A stretch of 64,000 nt of DNA from Pseudomicrostroma phylloplanum (GCA_039545275.1 BCHS01000012.1:186001-250000), one strand, 5' to 3'. Positions 22,376-34,366 are shown, counted from the stretch's first letter. A program made the numbers and translations. Notes: generated by a model not told the origin, from the letters alone.

Positions 22376-25300
22376 ATGGAAGGCAAAAATGGGGCGGCAG
22401 CCTCTGCTGCTGAAGATGTTACAACAGCAACAGGCAATGCTGCGACCATGGCGGTCAAGCCTTCTGCAGAGAGAGACAAGAAAAGGCTAGCACTGCGTGA
22501 GAGGAATCTCGTCACATGGAGAGAGGGTCCCACTACTCCCACTGGCTCTCTAGATAGCAGTATGAAGAAGAACACCGGCTTCATCAAGAGGGTACGACAG
22601 GGGCTGGGGGTCGATACCAAAGTCCAGCTGGTCAAGGAGGCGGCCACTCTCAATTTGGACAAGTACGTAGACGAGCTGGTTCAGGCAGTACCTGAGGGAC
22701 TCTCAAAGTCTATCGCCGCAAAAGACTGCATGGCGGCAGCAGAGGTGAGAGACTGTCCTTGCTAGCATGTCTCGACCATGGCGAGCGAGAGCTGACCACT
22801 TTGAATCATACCTCACAGATCCTGACCGAGTTGCACTCGCGCTTTAGCCCTCAGGTCTTCGCCGAGCCTCTTTCGACCGCCATGGCAGCCTCGCTTGCTC
22901 CTCCAAACCGAGCCGCCCTCCAGGCTATGCCGCCTGAACAACGAGAGCGTGAAGAAGCGGCTCGTGTGTCAAGGCAGAAAGTCAACCTCCGGGTAGCGGC
23001 CGAGCTCGCTATCGTAGAACTCATTCGGGTTCAGCCTCAATCATCTTCCGGAAGCAAGACAGGAGAGAGCAGTGCAACGGGTAGCATCACCTCTCCTGGG
23101 CAAGAGTGGCTTTTTGCCGTCCTCAAGGACCTTTTGTCTAGCGACCGAGAGCATGCAAACACAAGCATTCTCATTACCCTACTGAAGGCCTTCGGCCCAC
23201 ATCTCCTCGGTCCACCACAGAACACTGAGGGAGACAAGGGAGAGTCGTCGACTCACGGCGAGGCAAATGTCCAGTCGACAGGGGAGTCAAGTGGCCTTTC
23301 TGCGATGGATCATATAGCCAGCTCTTCAGGTCTGGTCGAACCTAGTATCGCTACTCGCTTCCGCAAGCTCTGCGAAACCTACTTTGCAACGCTGTGCAAA
23401 CGGATCGTTCGAGAACACGAACGCCTTCAAGAGCAAGACAGGCGTAATCACGAAGCATACATCAAATCAGGAGAAATCTTTGAGGATCGTCAGCAGAATT
23501 ATGAGAAGATGACCAAAGCCTTCGAAAGAGCATTGGAAAGCGGCAAGAGCTTGTCTGAGCTCCTGGGCGTCCCGATGCCAACGCTCACGGACTCGTCAAA
23601 GTCTGCCTCGACCGGACTAGCGATCAATCTGGATGCCTCTTCATCGTTGCGGGGCAATGACCGAACGGAAGAGGACTTCGCAGTCGGCAAGTCTCCTTGG
23701 GAAGACGATGACACAAGGCGCTTCTACGAAGACATTCTGGATCTCAAGGACGTCATCCCGCCAGCATTACTCGGCGTGAGCCACGAGGGGGCGCCGGAAG
23801 ACAAGACGGAGGGCAACGTCATCAGTCCCCAGCTGAGTCCCACGCTAGAGCAGCGAGAATGCAATCCTCTCGAAGGGCACAGCTCATCAGCCGCATCTCC
23901 TGAGCTAGGCGAGCACAAGAAGCTGAACGCCGACGAACAGATGCAAGCTGGGCCAGCTGCACAGCTCAGCGCTCTCCTAGCTCGCTTGCCTGACTCGACC
24001 AACCGGGCATTGATTGATAGCGCTGCCGTTGACTTTGCCTTGATGAACTCCAAGGCTGCTAGAAGGCGGCTTGTGAAGCAGCTTGCCTCGGTACCTCGTC
24101 ACCGGACTGATGTCCTCTCTTACTATGCTCGCCTGGTAGCTACGCTCAATCCCTATATGCCAGACATCGGTAAGGGTATCGTCGATACGCTGGATGAAGA
24201 GTTCCGCTGGTTGCAAAAGAAAAAGACTACGGAGCTTAGCGAGAGCAGAGTCAAGAACGCTCGCTTCATTGCGGAGCTGACCAAATTCAGCGTCACGCCA
24301 CTCCACACCATCTTCCACTGCTTCAAGGTCTGCCTTGACGACTTCTCTGGACCCAACATCGAGGTCCTCGCGACCCTCGTAGAGTATTGTGGTCGATTTC
24401 TGTTACGAACAGAGGCGACTGCCGAGAGAATGCGCAGCCTGCTTGAAATGATGCGGAGGAAACGTGCGGCGAAGAATTTGGATCATCGACAGGTTCTACT
24501 TCTTGACAACGCATACTACCAATGCAATCCTCCAGAACGCAAGGTAGTACAAGTGAAGCAACGCTCTCAGATGGAGCTCTACCTTCGTCATCTCATATAC
24601 GACGAGCTGAACCGCCGAACAGTAAGCAAGGTAGTCAAGCTACTCCGTAAGATACAATGGTCAGATCCGCAGATCCAGACTATCTTGTTCGAACTCTTCA
24701 CGAGAATCTGGCGAATCAAATTCAGTCACATCCACCTCCTGGCTGTACTGTTGGCAGATCTGCAGCCTTACCATCAAGACTTTGTCATTTCGATCATCGA
24801 TCAGGTCTGTGAAGACATACGATTCGGCATGGAGACGAACCTGTTCAAGCTGAATCAGCGCAGGGTTGCCATGGTCGTCTATCTTGGAGAGCTTTACAAC
24901 TATCGTTTGGTCTCATCCGGGATCATCTTCGACCAACTCTGGACATTCATCACCTTCGGCCATCCGAACGGTCGTCCATTGCCGGGCCAAGTCGCGAGCA
25001 TGGATGCACCAGATGACTTCTTCCGTCTGAGACTGGTCTGCTCCCTCCTGGACTGCTGTGGAGTCTGTTTCGACAAAGGTAGCCTGAAGAAACGATTGGA
25101 TGAGTACCTGGCTTTCCTCAACTTGTACGTCTTATCGAAAAATCAACCACTGCCGATGGACATCGACTTTATGCTCTCAGATACACTGGAAATCCTCCGG
25201 CCCAAGCTTGTGCTCAAGAAGGACTGGGACGAGGCAGCCAAGGTGGCCGATGAGATCATGGCGCGTCAGCAAGCAAAGGCCATCGCTAAGGCGGGCAAGA

Positions 25301-26070
25301 CCGAACCACAACAGCAAGAGGTTCAGGAAGAGGAGAGCGACTCGGACGATGATGACTCCGATGCAGAGGAGCATGAGGGTGAGGAAGGAGAGGGCGGAGA
25401 GCGCAAGAGGGTCAGACCTAGGAACGAAGTCGACCGTGAAGCGGAAGGCGTCGCTGGTGAAGAGGGTAGCGATTCGGACGACGAGGACGACAGCGGCGCT
25501 TCAGACTCGGACTCGGACGCTACCGCAAAAGCAAGCGTTGATGAAGAGGAAGACGAACATGTGGTCAGGCGAAAGGCTCAGCAGAGCCAAGCCGAGCTCG
25601 AGGCTGAGGAAGAGTTTGCTCGAGAGCTCGCCAAGATGATGACTGAGGGTCACTCTTCTACATCCGTCGGCGCTGCTGGTGGCGGGATGGTCTCTCGCGG
25701 CAACCCCTCTCAGCAGTCTCGCTCCCTCTTCGAGCAAGGTCTACCTTTCATCCGACGCGGCGCCAATGGTAGTGACGCCACGCAGTCTTCAGCCGGCGCG
25801 AAAGCCCCAGTAGCAGAAGGTCAGATGCGCTTCGACCTCCTGACCAAGCGGGGCAACAAAGTCCAGACGAGTGCTCTACACCTCCCCAGCGACTCGGCGA
25901 TTGCGGTCACTACGCGGGAGAAGCAGATGAAGGAGTTGCAGGAACGCAAGCTGCTCAAGGAGTATGTATTGGGGTATGAAGGGAGGGAGGAATCAGAGGA
26001 GAGGATGGCGCTGGAGCAGAGCCTTGGCAGGAGAGGCTTCAAGGTAAAGACAGGACAAGGTCAGAGGTGA
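22376..26070 (+). CDS. NMD2: Nonsense-mediated mRNA decay factor Upf2/Nmd2
   Basis: Cytoplasmic scaffold of the NMD surveillance complex, bridging Upf1 and Upf3. Exons 22376..22744 and 22819..26070 (74-nt intron) give 1206 aa. The N-terminal region is basic (RDKKRLALRERN), leading into the first MIF4G domain (about 45-260), which is interrupted by the intron at CMAAAE-ILTELHSRF. MIF4G-2 covers about 420-620 (LDEEFRWLQKKK, FCLDDFSG-type helix) and MIF4G-3 about 640-830 (ELNRRTVSKVVKLLRKIQW, CCGVCFDKG). A long acidic Asp/Ser/Glu tract (about 880-960) and a C-terminal segment (LLTKRGNKVQT, MKELQERKLLKEYVLGYE) follow, corresponding to the Upf1-binding region. The start ATG sits in GGCCATGG context. 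Its 3' end lies only 64 nt from that of the convergent JMJD7-like gene. Confidence 0.94.
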
Positions 26071-26134
26071 TGGTATAAAGATTGGAAGGCACCTCTTCCG
26101 CTTGTTGCAGTTCACGGACCAGAAACCTAGGGTT

Positions 26135-27475
26135 TTACACCTCGTTCCCGACCTTCTTGACCTTCTGGTCAATCTCCTTTACAAATTCGAGCAAGGCCCA
26201 CTTGTCGCTGAAAGCAGCCTGACTCTCATACCACCAGTTGATGGCAATGCACAGCCCTGCTTGGCCACCCTTTGGCTCGTCTGCTTCTTGTGCGACGTGG
26301 TGGTACCACCTGTTCGAGAGGATTCAAAGTAGAAAGGGTCAGCGACAGACCGAGACTCCTGCTTTCATTTACCTTCAACTTACCCTGCAGGTAGGAACAG
26401 CGTCCTCCCCTCCTCGACGACGACTCTCAGTCCCTTCAACCCCTTTGAGAACCTGTTTCCTCCCCACCTCCTATTTCTCTCCGAGTTAACGGGCAAGGAA
26501 GGCTCAATCGGGATCCAAGGCGTCTCGCTCTCCCCTTCCTTCTCCCATCCCCACTCCTCCTCCCTGTCCCCTTCGGTACCTCTCACATGTCTCCAAACCT
26601 CAAAAGGCTCCTCCTCATCCTCGCAGAGAAAGTAAGCCTCTGTAGGCGGGAAAAGCGTGAAGATCTTTGTCCCGCGCACGACGTGGAAGAGATTCTCGTA
26701 GTGGTCCCTGTGCATTGAAGAAGTTGAAGCGGAGCTACCGATCCAGAGGTTCGTCGCTTCGGGCGGGGAGTTGAAGGCCTGAGAGGCCCAGCTGATGGAG
26801 GAGGAGTGCCCGTCCTGCGGGGAGAGCAAGTCGGGGAGGAGGGGAGAGAGGGAGGAGCCGGGGATGAGGTTGGAGTCTTGGGATTGGAGGTAGAGGATTT
26901 CTTTTGGGCTGGTGGATGAGGAGGAAGAGGAAGCGGCTGATTCGAAGGATGAGAGGAGGTCGCCGAATGGCCTGGGAGAATGTGGGATTGGGATTACATC
27001 AGGTAGGAGTTACCTCAAGATCATGCAACTCCATACCCCATACTCACATAGAGCGCTCTTCAGGTAGCGCAAAGATCCATTTGTCCCCAAGTGGCCCGGT
27101 CTTGATATCGTCTGCCCTCCCGTCAGGCGTGCAGGCTACCTTTACCTCTCTACCTGCCATGGTCCGTCGGAGGTACTCATTGTCCTTCCAGTGCTGTAGC
27201 CGCTTCCGGTCAGTCAAAGCACCCGCTAGCAGAAAGGGCGCTGCGCCAGCTTGTAAGCGTTGTAGGAACTCGAGCGCCGTTGGTGGAGTCGGTAGAATTG
27301 GAGGTTGCCAGGCAGTGGTGGGTGAGGCAGAAGAGGCCTCGCCGCCAGAGTGCGGCTCGCTAGGTAGGCCGAGGAAGTCACGCGAAGAAATGGCGAGGTT
27401 GAGAGCCGCTTCTGTCACCTGTTCCTCTGTGAGACATGGCTGCTGCCGCTGCCGCAGTCTTCCATCGAGGGGCAT
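26135..27475 (-). CDS. JMJD7-like JmjC/cupin protein
   Basis: Fe(II)/2-oxoglutarate oxygenase-type protein resembling JMJD7, a lysyl hydroxylase in animals; the fungal substrate is unknown. Exons 27475..27048, 26971..26384 and 26309..26135 (introns 76 and 74 nt) give 396 aa. Residues about 45-145 hold LEFLQRLQAGAAPFLLAGAL and the diagnostic VACTPDGRADDI, followed by IFALPEERSM. The metal site is HRD in MHRDHYENLFHVVRG plus a His in the last exon (GWYHHVAQE), reached by splicing LPAG-WYHHV. CIAINWWYE is the final core strand, and the tail is LLEFVKEIDQKVKKV. The acidic loop between strands (EDEEEPFEVW, GDREEEWGWEKEGE) is longer than in animals. ATG 27475 was chosen because the frame upstream has no Met. 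Confidence 0.87.
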
Positions 27476-27711
27476 CGGCACGGATGAGCAGACGAAGGTG
27501 GTGAGGTGACGATGATCCGCAAAAAGCGAAGTTCCGGAACCCCGGATTTACGCACAGACGCCAAAGCGGAACTGAGCCGCCATTGCTTGGCTCCACGTTG
27601 GGCCGAGCGGGCGTGACTTGCCCCGCTTGACTCCTCCCACATACGTCCCACCATCCTACCACTCCTCACCACCATCATCACCATCGTCGAGAGATCAGCC
27701 CTCCCCTCGCG

Positions 27712-30700
27712 ATGTCGTCCACACAGTCGCCTCTACTGTGGATCCCATGCAAGGCCACAGAGGACGTAGAGGTGGCCACTGCCGTATCCTCGCTCATCTC
27801 CTCGTCATATGGTGAGGATCCCAAGAAGTACTCGTCCTCTCTCCACTCCCTCGCGCGTGCCCGCTCCGATGCCGTAAAAGGGGCCACCGGGAGCGATACG
27901 ACGACGCGAGATCTCTTGTTCAAATGGTTTCACATCCTCGAGATGCTCGAGGTGCGGTTTCCCGAGGTGAGGGTGCCCTTCACGTGGAAGGACGCCTTTA
28001 CCGGCAAGTCCATCAGTCAGTACTCCTTGGCATACGAGAAGGCCGGCGTCATCTTCAACACGGCTGCCGTGCTCAGCAGTATTGCTGCCGCAACGCCCAG
28101 ACTCGGCGGTGTGGGAGGCAGCAGCGGAGGTGAAGCAGGAGCCATGGCATCCGCCGCTGTCGTGCCCTCTGCAAGTACCGATGCTTCATCCCCAGATGGT
28201 ACAAAGCGAGCCTATACCGCTCTGCGACAAGCGGCAGGCTTCTTTACCTACATCAGCGACAACTTCCTCCATGCTCCTTCGACTGACATGTCGAGGGCTC
28301 TGCTCAAGTGGATGGTACCTCTGCTTCTCACACAGGCCAATGAAGTCTTTCTGGAGAAGACGCTGGTCGGCAAGAGCAGTGCAGGACTCATTGCCAAGTT
28401 GGCACAAGGCGTAGCATCAGGCTACACTGCCCTGGCAGAGGAGAGCAAGGATTGGAGGGACAAGGATGTCATCGACAAGACCTGGGTCATGCTACTCACT
28501 GCCAAGGCCCGCCACTTCTCCTCACTTGCGCACTACTACAAGGCGCAGGCCGATGCAACGGCCGGCAATCATGGTCACGGCTTGGTCCGCTTGACATTGG
28601 CCGAGACGCTATCAAAAGAAGCCGTAAAACTTTCCAATGCATTCTCAGCTTGCCATCCTGCCTCGTCTGGGCCTTCGGCGTCTGCTGCAACTACCTTTGG
28701 CTACTCAACACCAGCAGCTTCTGCCTACACGATGCCCTCTGATGCTGGACCTTCGCTCGTGGCACTGGTCAACGCTCACTTGGCGCTGGTCTCAGAGAAG
28801 CGAGCTCAAGCTGTCAAGGATAACGACTTGATTTATCACGATATTTTACCCTCGGAGTCTACCCTCCCTCCCATCGACAAGACCGCACCAGCTGCTGCCA
28901 TCTCCATTCAGGAAGTCTATGCGACGCCGGAAGTCCAGCGAGTCATTGGGCCCGACCTCTTTGCCAAGCTGGTACCATTGGGAGTGCACGAGCGAGCGAG
29001 CCTGTACTCAGAGGAGAAGGCAAAGCTGGCGAGGGCTGAAGCAGAGAAGTGCGACCTGGCCGAAGGGGAGAGGGTAGCCACTCTCGATGCTATGGGCTTG
29101 CCTGCCAGTCTAGAGAAGTTTCGAGCAGCAGTCAGTGGCAAAGGCAATTGGGAGAGCCTAGTAGACCCGCCGAGCGAGGTCGTGACTTGGGCCGAAGAAG
29201 AGACCAATGGTGGGCCAGCTCGCGGAGCTGATCCACTCGGTACTGGATCACGAGGTGTGCAGGAGGCCTTCACTAGGATCAGACCCCTCCGACAGGCTGC
29301 CCAACAGGATCTGCAGGCTGCTGCCACCTCTCTGGACGAAGAGTCACGACTGTGCGAGAAAGCAAGGGTGAAGATCGGACATCACTTCAAGCAGGACCCT
29401 TCAGGTAGCATTCCTCGGGTAAAGGAGATGAGATCAGAGCTTCGCAACAATCGCGATGCTCTGAAGCAGGCAGAAGACAATGATGGTAGGATCGAACAGC
29501 GCTGGAACGAGGTGCGGCAAGACGTTGAGCTCCTGGGCAGAGGGAGGGAGGCGATAGAGGGTGCCTTTGCCGAGGCAGTCTCACGAAATGACTCCTCCAC
29601 GGGCGCCTCATCCGGTACATCCCTCTTGGATGTATCAGAGGAGGATGAGCGACGCTCGGCTGAAGACCTGACGCAGCTGAAGAGGAGCGTCGAGGGCCTC
29701 GATGCTGCCCTCGTCAAGCTGTCCAAGGTCAAGCGAGAGAGGGACACTGTCCTCAGCGAGCTGCGCGAGAAGCTGCAGACGGACGACATCGGCCACCTTC
29801 TCATCCTCAATCATCGTGGTGGAAGCAAATCCGCCAGCGCTTCAGACGGCGGAGACGAAGTATCGAGTGGTAGCGTCACTTCCAACAGTCAGGCCGCACA
29901 GGAAGCTGCTCTCTTCCGCCAGGAGCTAGAGAAGTTTCGCCCTTGGCTCACTCGTCTCAATCAGGCTATCAGTGCACAGCACCACCTCCTGAGCGAGATC
30001 TCTTCGTTGTGGAACTCGATCAACTCTAGTCAACAGGGCAAGAAGATCACACAAGAGTGGGGTAGCAAGTCTCGCGGTAAGGAGAGGCTGACGCAGAGGT
30101 TGCGTGCCGCACGAGATGGGAATGCCGAGGTGCGAGCTGCCTTGGGTAAGGGACTGCAGTTCTACGAGGAGCTTGGGCAGATCGCAAGAGGCTTGAAGGC
30201 ATCTGCTAGGCAGTGGATCGAGGAGCGCGCTAGAGAGAGGGAGGGAATGGAGAGGGAGGCTGAGTGGGAGGGACGGCTAGGCTCGAACGGAGGTACGGGG
30301 GGTAGTACAGGCGGCCTCAACGGGCTCGAGAAGAGTATGGACGGCATGCGCGTCGGAGGAGGAGGAGGAGTACGCTCGCCATCCTACAGCAGCTACTCCC
30401 CCTCACCAGCACCAACACCCTCCTACGCCACCTCCTCCAGACCCTCACCCGTCACCGCGCGCACCTCGTATGGAGCCTACCCGCCCCCACCTCCACCGCA
30501 AGACTCCAGACCCTACCCGTCCTTCTCCACCGTCGGCAGCCCAGCACCTATCACCTCCGCCTCCGCCTCATCGTATGGCGGCGGACCACCCCCTGTGCCG
30601 CTCCCGCAACGACAGTCCTCGGCCTCGGGCAACTACGGACAAGCGCCGAGCAGTCCGTACGCTCTACCCCCTCAGCAGTATCAGCAGCAGCCGCAACAAC

Positions 30701-31194
30701 AGTCGCAAACGCAGCACTCCTACCCGAGTCCTTACTCGAACACCTCATCTTCCTCTTCAGCACTTCCCCCACCTCCTCCCCGACCGGATCAAAGCCGCTA
30801 CGCGTACGGCAGCTCTCAACCGCCGAATGCACTCCCGACGGGGTACCCTGCTCCGCCCTCGGTGCAGCAGTACCAATCTGCTCCGCCCCCGCCCCCTTCT
30901 CATCAGTCGTATGGGGCTTCTTCATCGTACGGAGGCGGTCCAGGAGGGTACGCCCCTCCTCCGCCGGCTGCTCCGCCTCGGGCGCCTTATGGCTCGTATC
31001 AGACTCAGGGTCAGAATCAGGCTCCTGCTCCTGCTCCTTCTGGCTATGGAGGACCCCCACCTCCACCGCCTCAGCAGTACCAAACCCAGCAGCATCAGAA
31101 TCAAGGCTACGGTCAGCAGCAGCAACCGTATTCGGGCTACTCGGGCGCTCCTCCCCCTCCACCCCCTTCGAATCAGCAGTGGAGAGGGTATTGA
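27712..31194 (+). CDS. BRO1: BRO1-domain protein (vacuolar sorting, ESCRT-III associated)
   Basis: Class E vacuolar-sorting/ALIX-family protein that binds ESCRT-III (Snf7) and recruits the deubiquitinase Doa4 at endosomes. Intronless, 1160 aa. The BRO1 domain covers residues 1 to about 390: SPLLWIPCKATEDVEV, YGEDPKKYSSSLHSL, FTWKDAFTGKSISQYSLAYEKAGVIFNTAAVLS and EVFLEKTLVGK. A V-shaped helical domain follows (about 410-850; coiled-coil segments around RSELRNNRDALKQAEDN and QLKRSVEGLDAALVKL). A Pro/Gln/Tyr/Ser-rich tail of about 270 residues contains repeated PPPPP and SYG motifs. The PalA/Rim20 paralogue of the pH pathway is the main alternative. The short N-terminus (QSPLLWIPCKAT) and YGEDP fit Bro1 better, but no alignment was run. 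It shares a divergent promoter with the JMJD7-like gene. Confidence 0.88.
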   Translation: MSSTQSPLLWIPCKATEDVEVATAVSSLISSSYGEDPKKYSSSLHSLARARSDAVKGATGSDTTTRDLLFKWFHILEMLEVRFPEVRVPFTWKDAFTGKSISQYSLAYEKAGVIFNTAAVLSSIAAATPRLGGVGGSSGGEAGAMASAAVVPSASTDASSPDGTKRAYTALRQAAGFFTYISDNFLHAPSTDMSRALLKWMVPLLLTQANEVFLEKTLVGKSSAGLIAKLAQGVASGYTALAEESKDWRDKDVIDKTWVMLLTAKARHFSSLAHYYKAQADATAGNHGHGLVRLTLAETLSKEAVKLSNAFSACHPASSGPSASAATTFGYSTPAASAYTMPSDAGPSLVALVNAHLALVSEKRAQAVKDNDLIYHDILPSESTLPPIDKTAPAAAISIQEVYATPEVQRVIGPDLFAKLVPLGVHERASLYSEEKAKLARAEAEKCDLAEGERVATLDAMGLPASLEKFRAAVSGKGNWESLVDPPSEVVTWAEEETNGGPARGADPLGTGSRGVQEAFTRIRPLRQAAQQDLQAAATSLDEESRLCEKARVKIGHHFKQDPSGSIPRVKEMRSELRNNRDALKQAEDNDGRIEQRWNEVRQDVELLGRGREAIEGAFAEAVSRNDSSTGASSGTSLLDVSEEDERRSAEDLTQLKRSVEGLDAALVKLSKVKRERDTVLSELREKLQTDDIGHLLILNHRGGSKSASASDGGDEVSSGSVTSNSQAAQEAALFRQELEKFRPWLTRLNQAISAQHHLLSEISSLWNSINSSQQGKKITQEWGSKSRGKERLTQRLRAARDGNAEVRAALGKGLQFYEELGQIARGLKASARQWIEERAREREGMEREAEWEGRLGSNGGTGGSTGGLNGLEKSMDGMRVGGGGGVRSPSYSSYSPSPAPTPSYATSSRPSPVTARTSYGAYPPPPPPQDSRPYPSFSTVGSPAPITSASASSYGGGPPPVPLPQRQSSASGNYGQAPSSPYALPPQQYQQQPQQQSQTQHSYPSPYSNTSSSSSALPPPPPRPDQSRYAYGSSQPPNALPTGYPAPPSVQQYQSAPPPPPSHQSYGASSSYGGGPGGYAPPPPAAPPRAPYGSYQTQGQNQAPAPAPSGYGGPPPPPPQQYQTQQHQNQGYGQQQQPYSGYSGAPPPPPPSNQQWRGY

Positions 31195-31264
31195 TTGACG
31201 GATGCTTGGCGAAAGCTTGGGGCTACGCGGAGAGTAGATGGAGGGAGGAACAACAGGGACAGGC

Positions 31265-31300
31265 GGGAGGGAGAGAGGGAGAGAGGGAGAGTGGGAGAGT
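31265..31300. repeat. GGGAGAGA-type purine microsatellite
   Basis: Imperfect tandem GGGAGAGA/GAGAGGGA units immediately after the BRO1 stop and before the Rad60-like 3' end. Only purines lie on the plus strand apart from one T, giving an R.Y tract that may sit in both 3' UTRs. Confidence 0.75.
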
Positions 31301-31330
31301 GACAGGCGATTTGTACAAAGTGAGATGAGA

Positions 31331-33240
31331 TTACCAAACAACATCGATGAGTTCTCCGTCTTCGAGATCTTCTATGTCCTGCACTGTCTGATTGGGGAGG
31401 AGAGGCTGCGAAGGAAGAGAAGGGAAGAGGGTCAACATACGTCAGCTCGGCCGGATTTCTTCCAAAAGTAACTTACTGCCTCGCCCAACCTGCCGAGACT
31501 CACCTGTCCATCCCACATCATCCTCGCCTTCTTCCTCTGCGCCGCACTCAAAGTCGCCCCCTCAACTCCCTTGAGAAAGTGCTCGAGCATCTTGGCAAAA
31601 GTCGTAGTAGAGCGGACCTTGAGCTCCATTGTCTGACCCGAGGCAGAGCGCAGAGTAAGGGCGATGCGCTCGATGCCGTCTTCCCCTCCTGCACCGCCGT
31701 TCGCTCCGGTAGAGGAGGAGGTTGCTGGTACACCACCTGAGGCGGAGAGGGACGTTGGGTCGGGAGAGACGGTCGGGGAGATGGTCGTTGCTAGGTCTGT
31801 TCGGGGAGGGGCTAGATGCTGTCGAGGTAGGGGCGAGTCTTCGTCCGAGTCCAGGAGGGCAATGGCCTGTTGACCGGAGCTGAGCATTGCCTGCGGTTCC
31901 CGGCGAACGTGGTGAAGGCAAGCGTCAGCTGAACAATCGACTTCAACCAGCATTGCCTGTCCTTTACGCACCTGCGCTGCCTCCTTGCTCTTCCTCGCCT
32001 TTTCTTCTCTCGCCTTCCGCCTCTGCTCCTCTTCCTCTAGCATAGCCTTCCTCTTAGCCTCGGCCGCCTTTCGCACCGCCGCCGCCTGCTTGCCGCGATA
32101 GAGCAGCGCAAGGTCAGGATGAAGAGCTTCGATGGCTTCCTCACCGTCCTCATCGTCTACAGCTCCACGCCCACGGCCGCCCCAACTGTGAGCGCTCGTC
32201 TGCGAGCGCTGTCTCTTGGAAGGAGAGTCCCCAATTGCGCGTGGGCGAGGACCGAGTGCCCGGTGGACTTCGGGAGAAGAAGGACCGCTCTCGCTGCTCA
32301 CGCTCGTTCTGCGAGCGCCTGGGATGATTTTCGACACAATTTCCTCTACCTTGTCACGTACTGGGTAGAGTCACAGCAGAAGTGTATACTGTGAGCATCA
32401 TCGCCCGGCCGAGTCGCTCGAATCTATCCTGCCGATTCCATACTCACTTGCCGCCGTCGCAGCTGGTGGGGGCGTCAGACTGGCGCTCTTGCGTCTCCTG
32501 GCAGCACTTGCGCTTCCCTCCCTCATGACTTCATCTTGCGATTCCCGCCTCCTCTCCGCGTTCTCCCCCTCGCTACCGCTATCGCTCAAAGCCTGCGTGG
32601 GCATGCCCTTCGTTCTGGTCCAGCTCGGCAGTCGCTCTATTCTGGTACGCTTCCATCGGGACGACTCTGCCTCAGAGGAATGTTCGTCTTCGGGAGATGA
32701 GCTGGGTGGGATTTCAGACAGCTGAGATGCGGGGGGCTGCTCCTGCGAAGCTGTCCCTCCCCGACTGCCGTTTGCTCCTTGCGATGCTGCCTTTGCTTGC
32801 GTCTGCCTTCTCAGTGTTTTTGCAGACGGCCTGAGGTTGAAGAAGCCGTCGTCTGAGTCTGAGTCGCTGGTCTGCTGGGTAGCTGTAGAGCGTCCGGTGG
32901 CTGGCGGCGTCTGGGTTGGGGGCGGTGGACGTTGCTCTGGGGTCGAGGAGGGTATGATCACCGGCGGTGATGAGGACACGCGCTCCCTCTTAGCCCTGGT
33001 ACCCCGCTTGAGGGTGACAACCAGCGGCTTCTTGTCATCTCCTTCGGCTGGCTTCTTGCTTGTTGAGGCCTGCAAAAAGGCTGTAGAGGCAGACGATGTC
33101 CTGGATGGGCGAGTCCGAGAGGCGGCTACTGCTCGATGAGGCTGACTAGGTCCTGCCTCTGCCTCGTCTGAATCGCTGAGGACGATGGCTGCGCTAGCCA
33201 TGGCAGCCGCCCGTCCCGAACGCGATCTAGAAGAGCTCAT
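31331..33240 (-). CDS. Rad60/Esc2-type SUMO-like domain protein
   Basis: Likely genome-stability factor of the Rad60/Esc2/NIP45 family. Exons 33240..32448, 32360..31972, 31890..31504 and 31405..31331 (introns 87, 81 and 98 nt) give 547 aa. A disordered N-terminal half is rich in Ser, Pro and Arg. Residues 19-26 (IVLSDSDE) and 404-412 (IALLDSDED) look like SUMO-interacting motifs. A conserved helix lies at about 265-285 (RDKVEEIVSKIIPGARR). A charged Ala/Lys/Glu helix (about 345-394) may be a coiled coil. The C-terminus is a single ubiquitin-like SLD: IALTLRSASGQTMELKVR, then the splice to MMWDGQ-PLLPNQTV and the terminal EDLEDGELIDVVW. Only one SLD is recognised, against two in S. pombe Rad60. 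Exon order was supported by continuous frame across all three junctions. Confidence 0.83.
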
Positions 33241-34366
33241 GTATGCGCTTGCATCAGCATGGAGAAGAAGTGCGAGGAGAGGTGTTTCTCAGCGAGGTGT
33301 ATTGGTATGGAGCGCGAGGACCTTGCGATGGAAAGCGAGCGGCATCTCCGACGGAAAGAGCGACTTCGCGTAGGCGAACGGAATGACTTCGCATAGGCGC
33401 GTGGGCCGTTCCGCTTGTGGGGTAGGCAAGCCAATCACCATGTATGCACATCTTGCCGCACGCAGGGGGATGCAAATCCATGGTTAAGGACATCTTCAGA
33501 AAACATCTATGGTCACAACATCAGCCGGCGATCGTATGGTAGTGGTCATCGAACGGCACTTGATATCAGTGAAGTGTGCAGAGAATGCTTCATTGCCTGC
33601 CATCATACCCCGAGGCAGCTGCGTCTGTCACTTCTGTCCCGACTTTGCCTTTCTGACATACCCATCTTGTCACACTAAGCCTACAAGAGCCTAAACGTTC
33701 ACAGGTGAGAGCTGTCTCGCATCGTGTGTAAGACGCCCGCCAACCGCAAGGTCGATGAGAGGTCGACACGAATGGCTGAGGACTTCAGCGCACCCAGCGA
33801 ACAAGCATAATGTGGAAGCCGTATCGACATCGGCTGCTCTATCAGACGACGCCCAGCCACGATAAGTTGACGTCAGGGTCTTCCGCTCAATGCGAACTCG
33901 GCACCAAGCTCGCTGCTACCCTTCCTGTGAAGGTGGGACAAGCAAACGACACGAGCTAGAGGCGGCATCTGTAACGGCATCCCGACGCTAAATGTACTAT
34001 GCGATGCGCCGGAGGAACGCTCGGACCGCGCTCGGAGCCTGTTCAATGACGCTCGATCATGCACCAAAGCGCAAGTGTGATGCTAACGATGCCGTACAAG
34101 ACGCTGTTGCCGCCGCTACTGAGCACTCGCACAACGTAACGAATGTGTCGGTCAAGAGTTGTGTTATAAGAAGTGTATGCTCTTCGAACATGTGAAGCCA
34201 GCTGGGGAAGCAATACGGTGAGCCCTTTCCCAAGACGCCAGCCAAGGCCTATCAAAATAGAGCTCGATCTTCGTGCACAGTGTTTGTGTGTGATGTCCAA
34301 CGTGCTCTGCGATGCTGGGTGCGTGCGAGAGCGTGCCGAGACGTGATCAGGGGACGGACTTGGCCC

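Noticed and set aside
30551..31162. 203-codon frame antisense to the BRO1 Pro-rich tail
   Set aside because: Low-complexity complement of PPPP/SYG coding repeats.
31921..31971. Alternative acceptor GTTCAG in the Rad60-like gene
   Set aside because: It would shift frame relative to the upstream exon ending at CAG; the CCGCAG site keeps frame.
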